From positions 1-32,210 of the forward strand of contig JABWBM010000017.1 in assembly GCA_013360495.1 (NCBI GenBank): DNA of 32,210 bases, written 5' to 3'. The notes beneath the pieces were generated by a model. It did not search any database. It was given only the letters and a program-made list of their open reading frames with translations, and was not told the origin of the DNA. Of this stretch, positions 15,731 through 24,400 are shown piece by piece (the first letter of the stretch is position 1; each line of letters starts with the position of its first letter). This stretch comes from Planctomycetaceae bacterium. GTDB taxonomy: Bacteria; Planctomycetota; UBA8742; UBA2392; JABWBM01. The position numbers were made by a program, and so were the translations under genes.

Positions 15731-17257
15731 TTAAGCCAAGTATTCACGGAAAATGGCAAAGCCTTTGGCGGCGTGGCGGTTAAAGAAGTCACGTCCTTGA
15801 GCGCAGAGAGTCCGCTCGTCCTTGGTCTTGGAACCGTCGAGCAATACGAGCACGTTGCGCCAGTGCTGGGCCGCAAACATCACGTGCGGCGTGAGGCGAG
15901 ATTCGGAAAGGCGTTGATGCAAGGCCGCTGCGCGTTCAAGCGCTTTGCGGGCCTGCTTCATATCGCCGCAACTGCGGTGCAGGTGGCACTGGCACACGAC
16001 GATCGAGAATGTCCGCGTTGGGTTGTCGGCGACGTCGACGTGACGTTGATCGAAGCGAGCCGCCGTCTTGCGGTCGCCCTCGAGCGCGGCATGCAGATCG
16101 TGGAGATATTCGACGATATACGACGCGCCGGCCTCGGCTCCTTCGCGTTCGATCTCTTTGTACGTATCGAGCGCTCGCGCGATGGTACGGGGGCTCTCGG
16201 TCCAGGCGGCAAGCAGATAGACGATTTGCATCTGCGTGGTGGAGATGAAGCTCAGCCTCGGCTCGGAAGCGCCTGCGTTCGACGCGAACAGTTCCCTGTC
16301 CGCGCCGATGACATCCTCCACGCTTTGAAGTCCGGTGAAGACGAGTGCTTGTTGCACCGTATGCCGGTGGCTGAAGCGGTCATCGGGCTCGAGGGAAGCG
16401 AAGGTGCGCGCAAACGTGTCTATAGCATCGAGCGCGTCGCCATCGCGCAATTCGAACACGCCGCGCACCATCTCGAGCGCCGTGCGGGCGCCGTCACCTT
16501 TTTCTCCCCTGTCGCCATGAAGATCGAGCAGTGCCTTGCACATACGCAGGGCGTCGCTATTGGCGCCGAGCGCGCTGATCGTCATCAGGGGCGACGCCGC
16601 CATGGACATGAGCGTCGTGTCGGAAAGCGTGCCGTCGGCGGCGCGCCTACGCAACACATCGCGCAGCAATTCGGCCGCCTTAGGCGTATCCTGACGGGCG
16701 ATTTCGAGGCGGGCGCGGGCAAGGCGGTAGCGCTCCTGCAGCGCAGGTTCATCGCACAGGCGCGCGGCCTGCTCGAGCCCCGGAATCAACGCTTCGCCGG
16801 TCTTCCTCTCCCCCGACGCGAGCGCTCCCTCAAACTGGCCGATCAGCGTCGTGAATATCGCCGCCGTCTTGTCATGCAGGTTGGCGCGCCGGGATTCGTA
16901 TTCGCCTAATGCGTTGCTCAATTCACGCAAAGTTTTTTGCCGCTCCTTGCCGGCCAGCGATCCGAGCCGGAGTTTCGTGACGGCGTTAATGGCGTTGACC
17001 AATTCGAGAAAACGCCCGGCAAGAACGGAAGTGTCGTGTCCGACATCGGACAAATACGGCGCGCCCTGCCCCGTCAGGAGCCATGCGGGGTTGACGCCGA
17101 AAGCTTCGACGAGCGCCTGGCAAAACTTTGCGGGCACGCGCGTACCCTTGAGGTAGTGATGAATATTGGTGGGAGAGACGCCCGTGCGGCGGGCGATTTC
17201 CGATTGCCCATGGCACTCGACGAGCGCGCGCAAGCGTTCGTGAAGGGCGTCAGCCAT
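15731..17257 (-). CDS. CI-like HTH regulator with helical-repeat C-terminal domain
   Basis: 508 aa. Residues about 1-65 form a CI/XRE-type HTH: QSEIARRTGVSPTNIHHYLK (18-37), then FGVNPAWLLTGQGAPYL, typical of phage-repressor-like domains. The remaining 440 residues are all-helical and TPR-like, with paired helices such as LQERYRLARARLEIARQDTP and MKQARKALERAAALHQRLSE. Such bodies in other regulators bind peptides or partner proteins; the ligand here is unknown. The start at 17257 leaves a leader after the promoter at 17295-17322. It has no LexA-like peptidase domain, so it is not a typical SOS-controlled repressor. It lies alone between two minus-strand units. Confidence 0.78.
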   Translation of the reverse strand: MADALHERLRALVECHGQSEIARRTGVSPTNIHHYLKGTRVPAKFCQALVEAFGVNPAWLLTGQGAPYLSDVGHDTSVLAGRFLELVNAINAVTKLRLGSLAGKERQKTLRELSNALGEYESRRANLHDKTAAIFTTLIGQFEGALASGERKTGEALIPGLEQAARLCDEPALQERYRLARARLEIARQDTPKAAELLRDVLRRRAADGTLSDTTLMSMAASPLMTISALGANSDALRMCKALLDLHGDRGEKGDGARTALEMVRGVFELRDGDALDAIDTFARTFASLEPDDRFSHRHTVQQALVFTGLQSVEDVIGADRELFASNAGASEPRLSFISTTQMQIVYLLAAWTESPRTIARALDTYKEIEREGAEAGASYIVEYLHDLHAALEGDRKTAARFDQRHVDVADNPTRTFSIVVCQCHLHRSCGDMKQARKALERAAALHQRLSESRLTPHVMFAAQHWRNVLVLLDGSKTKDERTLCAQGRDFFNRHAAKGFAIFREYLA

Positions 17258-17294
17258 AGACGGGATCTCCGCGTTTACAAAAACACAAAACACG

Positions 17295-17322
17295 ATTATG
17301 GCGAATTCGACATGAATTTCAA
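17295..17322 (-). promoter_or_regulatory. Sigma-70-like promoter for the HTH-regulator gene
   Basis: On the minus strand: TTGAAA (17322-17317), 16-nt spacer, CATAAT (17300-17295), about 38 nt before the start codon. The -35 overlaps an inverted repeat, TTTCAA-AA-TTGAAA on the plus strand at 17317-17330, a plausible autoregulatory operator. Confidence 0.5.
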
Positions 17323-17344
17323 AATTGAAAAATCAGCGCCCGAT

Positions 17345-19918
17345 CTATTTTCGGCGCGGGCCGAATTGGCCGCTGATGCTTAGGCCGAAATTCAAGTCTT
17401 CGAGAATGGCGTCGCGACGCACGGTGAAATTGATGGCGAAGGCGTCGAGGGTATGGCGCGCGAGCGTGAGAACCGTGTCGCGGAATTTCCCGGCGCGGAC
17501 ATCGTAATCCTGCCGCGCAGAAATGGCATAGTTATGGCTTAACAACGTCTCAAACGACGCGCCGATCACTTCGTGGCGGCTCTCCATCAACCGCCAATGG
17601 AGGTTGAGTGCGAGGTCTTCCCGCACGTTGACGCGGGCCGTTCCATAGATACGCCGCCATTCGAACTCGCGTGTGTCCCAAAATGTTCCGCTTTGCACGC
17701 GAACATAGGGGTGAGGCTTCGCGGCAGCGGAGATTTCGAGGTCGCCGAGGCGCTCGCCGCCGTTGTCGCGCGCACTGTTGGGGTAGACGGGCAGCGCTGC
17801 CAGCACGTCGAGCATGTCCTCGGTGCGCCATGTGTTGGTTCCCGGAATGCGCCTGCGAGTTTGAAAGCGGTTGCGCACGCTCATGGTCAGGCGTTGGGCG
17901 GGGTCAAGCGCTGAAACTTCGTCAGTCTGAAGGAAGTCGCTCGCGGACGCGCTGCTTGAGAACACGTTTTCCCAGCGGTTTTGAAGCGTGACGATATGAC
18001 GCAGCCCGTTGAGTCCGAGCAGTCCTCCCTTTTCCCCGGGCCAGGTGCGGACGAAGTTGGTCTGCCAATCGAGGTAACCGACAGTTTGGATGCGGGAAGC
18101 GATATCTTCTCCGACTTCCGCCGTCCCGAACGCGGGCGGCGCGAACCCGAGCAAAGGATCGTAGAGGGGGTTGTTGGCGGCCGTGACTTTCCTGTCGCTG
18201 GCGGTCACGCGCAGTCCAAAGCCGGGTTCGAGGCTGAACAGGCCGAAGTCCATCGGCCGGGAAAGCAAGAGCTTCGTATCGGCGCGCAGAAAGTCATAGT
18301 TGTTGAAGGGATGATCGTGATCAGCGGTCTGGATACGGTAATAACCGGCCGTGCCGTCGGCGCTCATCAACAAGCCGAGTGAGCGCGGCCCGACCGGCTC
18401 ACGCCATGTCATAAAACCTGCGACAGGAAGGCGCTCGACCTCATCAGTGAATGGGCGGATACGGGGCGACACGTCGATGAAGAACGAATGGCTAAGGAAA
18501 TCCTTCCGGCCGAAGATGAAGGTGCGCCGCGGGTAATTCTCCTTGAACTCGTCGCGTTCGAATTCCTCGATGAAGGCCGGGTCGCTGGCGTAATGGACAT
18601 TTCCCTCCAGTTGAAACGCCTCGGGAAAGCTCGCGCGGCCGTAGGCGAGGAAACGCCCTCGATCGGCGGAGCGCAGCGGAAAGTAGCCGAGGTCGCGCGC
18701 GACCTCGCGCCGGTCGCCATCGTCACGGATATGGTAGCCGTGCATCCAAAGAACGGCGTCATCGCCGAAGTCCCGTTCTCTACCGGTGAAGAGTTCCGCG
18801 CCGAGGCCAACGCCGCGCTCGCTGAACGTGTCAATCTGGGGCGAAAACTGGAAAGGCCGAAAGGTTGGCTGCGGGTCAAAGAAGAAGTCATAAGCGGTAA
18901 TCACATCGGTCTGGAAGCGAAAGGTTGAGCCGAAGGCATCGGAGTCGGAGAGGGTGAAGCGTGTGCGGGGAAACTCGCTGTCGAGGTCGTAGAGATAGTT
19001 GGTAATCGGCAACGTGAAGATGCGTGTGCCGTAGAGGTAGACTGACGGATCGTCGAGTGTGAGGGTGCGGCGAAAACGTGTCAACTCGATGCGGATACGG
19101 TCAGCGCCCATGGCGTAACTCGGCACGGCGAGGGAATTTCCCGTGACGCGCCCGTCCTCCAGTTCGACCACGGTTCTGCCCGAGCTGTCGGGAGTCAGCT
19201 CGAAAATTTTGAGTTTCTTTGCGCGCAGGAAGAGAAAACGCCTCTCTTCGATCCGGAATGGGTTGATCCCGTCGTCATCCTCCGTCGTCTCGTCAAGCAG
19301 GAGCGAACGCTCGCGCAGCACTTTCGGGTCGCTGTGGGCGTGGGGGCCATCGATCACGCCTCGCATGGAATAGGTCTTGAGCGCGCCTTTGGCGAGGTCG
19401 AGGTAGAGGCGGTCGGCCTGAATCGCGGTGTCCTCGCCATAGCGGAGCCAGATGCTTCCTTCGGCGTAGATTTCGATGGATTCGACGTTGTTCAAAAAAT
19501 CGTCGGCGAGATCGAGGACGTCGCCCTCGCGCTTCTCCCTCGGCGTCACCCAGATGACGGCCGAGTCGGCGAGCAGCAACAGCGATGCCGCCTTGTATTC
19601 GACGCGGATGGGCGAGGGGAAAACACCAGCGATCTTGCCGTCGGCGTCGCGGGCCAACTCCCATGCGGCGTCAACATCATCCGACCCCGTCAGTTCGATA
19701 ATCAGTTCGTCGCCCTGTTCTGTTGGCGGCGTTTCGCCCGATGGCTCCGTCGATTCGGCGGGTTGGGCGGCTTCTGCCGATGGCTCAGATTCCGCGGGCG
19801 GGGCGTCTTGCGCGGCGGCATGAACACAGCAGAGAATCAGCCAGAGAGCGGCGAGCGTTCCCGCCCTAATAGCGGGTGCTTTCTTCTTCCTGAACAAGCT
19901 GGTGATGAAGCTCCACAT
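17345..19918 (-). CDS. lptD: LptD-like outer-membrane LPS-assembly protein
   Basis: 857 aa. A signal peptide (AGTLAALWLILCCVHAAAQD) is followed by a Pro/Glu linker and an OstA/LptA-like N-terminal domain at about 90-300 (ADSAVIWVTPREKREGDVLD; IEIYAEGSIWLRYGEDTAIQ; FLFLRAKKLKIFELTP; RVTGNSLAVPSYAMGADRIR). A long beta-barrel region with alternating strands follows to the end (HIVTLQNRWENVFSSSA; ALNLHWRLMESRHEV), finishing ISGQFGPRRK. LptD inserts LPS into the outer leaflet. It is divergent enough that 'LptD-like' is safest; no LptE is adjacent, though the lipoprotein at 20820 could be compared. Its first 17 codons overlap the 3' end of rsgA; the next plausible start, a TTG at codon 8, would still overlap. 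Confidence 0.8.
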   Translation of the reverse strand: MWSFITSLFRKKKAPAIRAGTLAALWLILCCVHAAAQDAPPAESEPSAEAAQPAESTEPSGETPPTEQGDELIIELTGSDDVDAAWELARDADGKIAGVFPSPIRVEYKAASLLLLADSAVIWVTPREKREGDVLDLADDFLNNVESIEIYAEGSIWLRYGEDTAIQADRLYLDLAKGALKTYSMRGVIDGPHAHSDPKVLRERSLLLDETTEDDDGINPFRIEERRFLFLRAKKLKIFELTPDSSGRTVVELEDGRVTGNSLAVPSYAMGADRIRIELTRFRRTLTLDDPSVYLYGTRIFTLPITNYLYDLDSEFPRTRFTLSDSDAFGSTFRFQTDVITAYDFFFDPQPTFRPFQFSPQIDTFSERGVGLGAELFTGRERDFGDDAVLWMHGYHIRDDGDRREVARDLGYFPLRSADRGRFLAYGRASFPEAFQLEGNVHYASDPAFIEEFERDEFKENYPRRTFIFGRKDFLSHSFFIDVSPRIRPFTDEVERLPVAGFMTWREPVGPRSLGLLMSADGTAGYYRIQTADHDHPFNNYDFLRADTKLLLSRPMDFGLFSLEPGFGLRVTASDRKVTAANNPLYDPLLGFAPPAFGTAEVGEDIASRIQTVGYLDWQTNFVRTWPGEKGGLLGLNGLRHIVTLQNRWENVFSSSASASDFLQTDEVSALDPAQRLTMSVRNRFQTRRRIPGTNTWRTEDMLDVLAALPVYPNSARDNGGERLGDLEISAAAKPHPYVRVQSGTFWDTREFEWRRIYGTARVNVREDLALNLHWRLMESRHEVIGASFETLLSHNYAISARQDYDVRAGKFRDTVLTLARHTLDAFAINFTVRRDAILEDLNFGLSISGQFGPRRK

Positions 19919-20816
19919 AGCGTTCGTAACGTCCCCGGTCGATCTCGTTCCGCTCGCAAGCCGTCCGCACGGCGCACTCCGGTTGATGGGTGTGCGTGCA
20001 GCCCGGGTAGCGGCAGGCGGTACGATAGTTCGTAAAGTCGGGATACCACAGGCCTAACTCGTCCTTTGGAATATTCCATAGCCCAAATTCACGCACCCCC
20101 GGCGTGTCCACCACGTACCCGCCCCAGGGTAGCGGGAGGAGGCTGACACTCGTTGTCGTATGCTTTCCCGCTCCACTCTTGCGGACATCGCCGGTGCGGA
20201 GCGTCAGCGAGGGATCAAGCGCGTTGAGGCAGGTGGACTTGCCGACGCCCGACGGTCCCGCGAAGACGGTGGTGCGATCTTTGAGGACGTCACGCAATTC
20301 GTCGAGCCCCTCTTTGGTCTGCGCTGAAACGTAGACGATCTGCAATCCAAATCGCTCATAGGGCGCGACACGTTGTGCCGCGTCTTGCCGTGGGCACAGA
20401 TCGGTCTTATTGACCACAAGGATCGGAGTAAGTCCGGCCATACACGCCGCCACGTGCAGGCGATCCACAAGGCCGAGGTGCAGTTCGATATCGTTGGCGG
20501 CGACCATGATCGCCAGTTGGTCGACATTGGCGGCGACGGCTTGTTCGAGGCGCGTGTTATGCGCGGACGAGCGCGAGAGGCAGGTTTTGCGATCCTCGAT
20601 TTCGACGATCGTTCCGGCGGGGCCTTCGCCGTCTTCGAGACTGTGAGCCTCCTGTTCGAAGCGCACCCAATCGCCCACAGCCACGGGACTGCGGCTCGTG
20701 CGCTTGCCCTGCTTCATTTTTCCGGCGACGCGGCAGGCGTATTCGATCTTGTTGGAACTGACGACCGCGGTTTTTCCGTGAAGCCGAACCACTCGCCCGC
20801 GTTGGTCAGCTCCCAT
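19866..20816 (-). CDS. rsgA: Ribosome small-subunit GTPase RsgA
   Basis: 316 aa, circularly permuted GTPase. An N-terminal OB fold (about 1-85) is followed by the permuted G motifs: NKTD (136-139, G4), GPSGVGKS (187-194, G1) and DTPG (237-240, G3). The zinc site is CRYPGCTHTHQPEC (Cys268, Cys273, His275, Cys281), typical of RsgA/YjeQ, which acts in late 30S maturation. The start at 20816 lies 3 nt after the lipoprotein stop, so those two are probably coupled. Its 3' end overlaps the lptD-like start by 53 nt, which is unusual for unrelated functions. Confidence 0.95.
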   Translation of the reverse strand: MGADQRGRVVRLHGKTAVVSSNKIEYACRVAGKMKQGKRTSRSPVAVGDWVRFEQEAHSLEDGEGPAGTIVEIEDRKTCLSRSSAHNTRLEQAVAANVDQLAIMVAANDIELHLGLVDRLHVAACMAGLTPILVVNKTDLCPRQDAAQRVAPYERFGLQIVYVSAQTKEGLDELRDVLKDRTTVFAGPSGVGKSTCLNALDPSLTLRTGDVRKSGAGKHTTTSVSLLPLPWGGYVVDTPGVREFGLWNIPKDELGLWYPDFTNYRTACRYPGCTHTHQPECAVRTACERNEIDRGRYERYVELHHQLVQEEESTRY

Positions 20817-20819
20817 ACG

Positions 20820-21269
20820 CTAATTCCCGATGTTCCCGGCGCCGGCGTCTGCCGGATTGGTCGTGAGCGTCCAGAAGATTTTCCACTCGCCGCTTTCTTC
20901 GCGGACGGTCCATGTGCCGCGCTCACCGCCGATGGCGACGCCGTTGGCGTCGTAGATGAAAATTTGTCCTTCGTTGATCTTCTTATCCTCGCGGTACGAG
21001 GCGAGCTTCACTTCGGCGCGGGCGTCTTTGGCGAAGATTGTGGCAAGGGGGCCCTCGCAAAGCTTTTGGAGTTTCTCCTTATTGCGGAGTTTGCTCTGAG
21101 ACTCAGCCGTGAGCATGCCCCATGCGCTGTCGTAATCCTTGGCCTGCACGTGGCTCGAAAAAGAGACGAAGGTTGTAGCGGATGGCGGCGATTCGACGCA
21201 CCCTTGGATCAAAATCAAGACAACGGGTAGGGCCGTCGCGAAAATTAGCCGCCGAATTTTGAAAAACAC
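20820..21269 (-). CDS. Small lipoprotein, NTF2/DUF4878-like fold
   Basis: 149 aa. The lipobox LIQGC (Cys24) follows a basic-hydrophobic signal. The rest has the pattern of lipoproteins with a SnoaL/DUF4878-like domain: helix pair (FVSFSSHVQAKDYDSAWGML; LTAESQSKLRNKEKLQKLCE) and a strand-rich end with RGTWTVREESGEWKIFW. The start is GTG, with GGGGAG four nt upstream. It may form an operon with rsgA and the lptD-like gene; its role there is unknown. Confidence 0.75.
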   Translation of the reverse strand: MFFKIRRLIFATALPVVLILIQGCVESPPSATTFVSFSSHVQAKDYDSAWGMLTAESQSKLRNKEKLQKLCEGPLATIFAKDARAEVKLASYREDKKINEGQIFIYDANGVAIGGERGTWTVREESGEWKIFWTLTTNPADAGAGNIGN

Positions 21270-21415
21270 TCAACTCCCCTTCCCCGAAAAGCCGATTTTA
21301 CCCACTAAGGAATACTCTGTCCCGTTGAAGAAATGGCCCATGCGCCAGCGATTGTACGCATGGCCGTTCAACGCGTCAAAGACTGGCTTGTGAAGTCATG
21401 GCCGAGGAAGACCGC

Positions 21416-24400
21416 ATGAGAAAGCTCTCCTTGCTGAAATGCCTGTTGACGGCGCTCGTGCCGCTCGTCGCTTCAAGCGCCTTTGCCCAGCACGTGGCCG
21501 AGCGCTACCAGTTCGGGTTCGTAGCGCCCACGCGCGAGAAACGCGGCGGGAGCTGGGAGTATCATCGCGTCGACGCGGAAGGCGGAATTCTCGGCATCGA
21601 TCAACTTTTGGCCAGCGGTCCGGTCAAATCCCTTAGTCATTTCGGCATTGAGTACTCCTCGGACTTTGCCGTGGGAGTGGATTCGGGCGAGCATTACCGG
21701 TTCCACGGCAACAAACTCGAGCGTGCCGGCGTTATCGAGCTGGACGACGATCTTGGCGGAGGCCTCGCCATCGGCGCCGAGTGGAGCTACCGCTACCCCG
21801 CGCGCGAACGCATCAAAGCTATCGTCGAAGACCCCAATTCGATTATTCCCGTCGACTCCACCCAGCCCGAGTCATGGGACATCAAGGACCTCGCGCTTTA
21901 TGAGTTCGGCAAGGTGGCGCTCCCGTACATGCGCCCCTATCGCGCCATCGAGGCCGAAATTTCCGCCTCGACCCGCATAGCCTTCGAACGCCGCATCCTC
22001 GAGGGCGTGCTTGAACGCACGCCGGTGGATCTGCCTGAAGGAACCCTCAAAGACCCTAAGGGATTTACGGCGGAAGCGTTGGCAGCCCTGCAACTCGGCG
22101 CGCAAGCCAAGGCGAGCTTGAAGGCCGTCCACGACGACATGAAAGAGCGCGGCGTTGCCCACGCCAATCACCCGAAGCTGATCGCCTGGGTCGATTGGCT
22201 CAACGCCCGTTACGACGAACTGGAACAAGCCACTCGCGATGCCATGACCGCCGACGGCGGGCTGAGTCGCGGTATCCCCGTGCAGCCCGACCCGCGCAAG
22301 TGGGACAAGTTGTGGCCGGAGGCGGAGCAGCGGCTTTTCAAACTCGGCACGGCCTCGATCCGCGCCCTCGAAACCCTCGGCGCGACCCGTTACGACTATG
22401 CTCACAAAGCGGCGTGGCTGCTGAAAGAAATTCGCCGCGCGGAAGCGCAGCGCGTGATCGACGAAATGACCCTACTTGCCTACGACGGCAAGCTCAAGGA
22501 AGACCACTTCGATACCTACCTCAATGATTTCGTGATTCTCGTGATGTGCGGGGCTGAGATGGAATCCCTCACCAAGCTGCACCGCAATGCGGCCATCGCC
22601 AAAATCGCGGCGACGGAGAAGGTGATTCGCGACGAGGGCAACGCCATGGAAGCGGCCGGCGCCATCGTGCAGGCCTCCGTGATGAAGTACCTCTCGCCCT
22701 CCGATTCGGCAAAGGCGACCGAGGAACTTGCGCGCATCCGTAACGCGACGGGCGAAGCTGAATTCAAAGAGGCGTCGGAAGCCGCCATGCGCGCCTTGCT
22801 CGCCACCAGCAAGGACGGCCTCGGATACCTCGAGGTTCTGCACCGCATCGCGTCCGACAAGCACGCCAAGCTCAACTGGCTCTACGAGCTGATCCATCTG
22901 CGCGGCTCGACCGAGGAGTCCGACGGGCGCGAGTACGACTTTCAAAACGATGTCAACAACCGCGGTCTGAACCTCCGTATCGTGACCGATAACGAGCTCG
23001 AACCGGCCATCGCCCTCGAAGAGGGCGCCACCTATGAGATGAGCTTTTCGTACTACGCCGAAAACATGGATAGCCAGTACGCGTGGCTGCGTTTCGTGCC
23101 TCTCGACGACGAAGGCGACCCCCTCTACGCCGCTATGCCCCCGCTCCCGCCCGAATACGAACAAGGCGAGTGGGTGCCGTTCGAGTTCGCCCGCGATCCG
23201 GGAGGCAGCGAAATGCAAAGCAACCGGGTTATGGGAGACACCGGCGGCATCTGGAAGAACTTCAAGTTCACGTTGCGCGACATCCCGCCGGCAGTGGACG
23301 GTCTTTCTCTCGAGGTGCGCCTGAACAACGTGACGAGTCATGGAAAGTTCTACTTTAAGGACTTCAAGATCGCGCGCCTCGAGGATTTCTTTCAGGATGA
23401 TTTTGAGAGCGCCGAAGCGGGAGAAGTCCCCCCGCCGATGTGGGAGCGCACGCTCGACCCCGCGCGTGGGTTCCAGCCCTGGAGCAAGCTTTCGTACAAC
23501 ACCGTGGATTTCAGGAAGGGCGAGCGCAGCCTGCAGATCGAACCGAACGGCTTCAATGTCCGTCTGACGACGCGTAACTCCTTCCGCCTCGAAAGCGGCC
23601 ACGCCTACGTCTTCCGTGGCGGCCTCCACACAGAACAGATGGAGGGCATGCGCGCTTACTTCGAACTCATGCTCTATGACTTAGAGTACCGGCCGGTGAC
23701 GATCGACGGCTTGCTGACGACAGAAGGCAACAACGTCCTGCGCACACCCTACCGTGGCGATGCCGAGCGCAGCATCGGCTGGCGCAATGTCAAGGCGACA
23801 GATCTCTGGTACAACGAGCAGATCGATCTCGACGAATTCCGCGGCGACGACCTCAGGCTGACGGACGAAGGAAAAGGCGGGATCGCCGCACTGGACAAGC
23901 GTCCGCGAAAGGACATCGCTTTTGTCAAGGTCGCCGTCGTCGTCGAGGGCACCGAGCCGTCGTATCACGCGAAGGTACTGGTGGACGCGGTGGAATTGCG
24001 CGAATACCCCAAGGTGACATTGAAACTTGTGCAGAAGAATTATGACCCTGCGAAGTCCTTGTTGTCTGGCGGCCAAATGGACTACGAAAGAATCCTCCAA
24101 GGCCGGGGTATCCTTTACTTCCCTGAGGATCCGCCTGCGGGCCAAAAATATCACCTGTCAATCGAGCCCACTGTCGGAGGACTGGCAAGGAAGCGCGCTG
24201 GCTACCATTTCGAGGTCGTTCTTAAGGACTTTATGGGGCGCGAGGTGCTTGCCGCCGATACGCTTGGTGAGAAGGGACTTGGCGATATCGTCTATTCAGA
24301 TGATAAAGGCAACATCAGCGGAAGCGGCGTCGTCCCGAGAATCACGCTCGACAGGCTGCTGGAGGAGACCCGATCCGGCACACAATCCTTGAGCACCAAG

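Noticed and set aside
15773-16909. Open frame of 378 codons on the plus strand
   Set aside because: It lies antisense to the HTH/TPR regulator, has no recognisable domain, and fits the long antisense frames common in GC-rich genes.
22472-23629. Open frame of 385 codons on the minus strand
   Set aside because: Antisense to the 1749-aa gene, His/Val/Arg-rich shadow composition, no start signal or domain.
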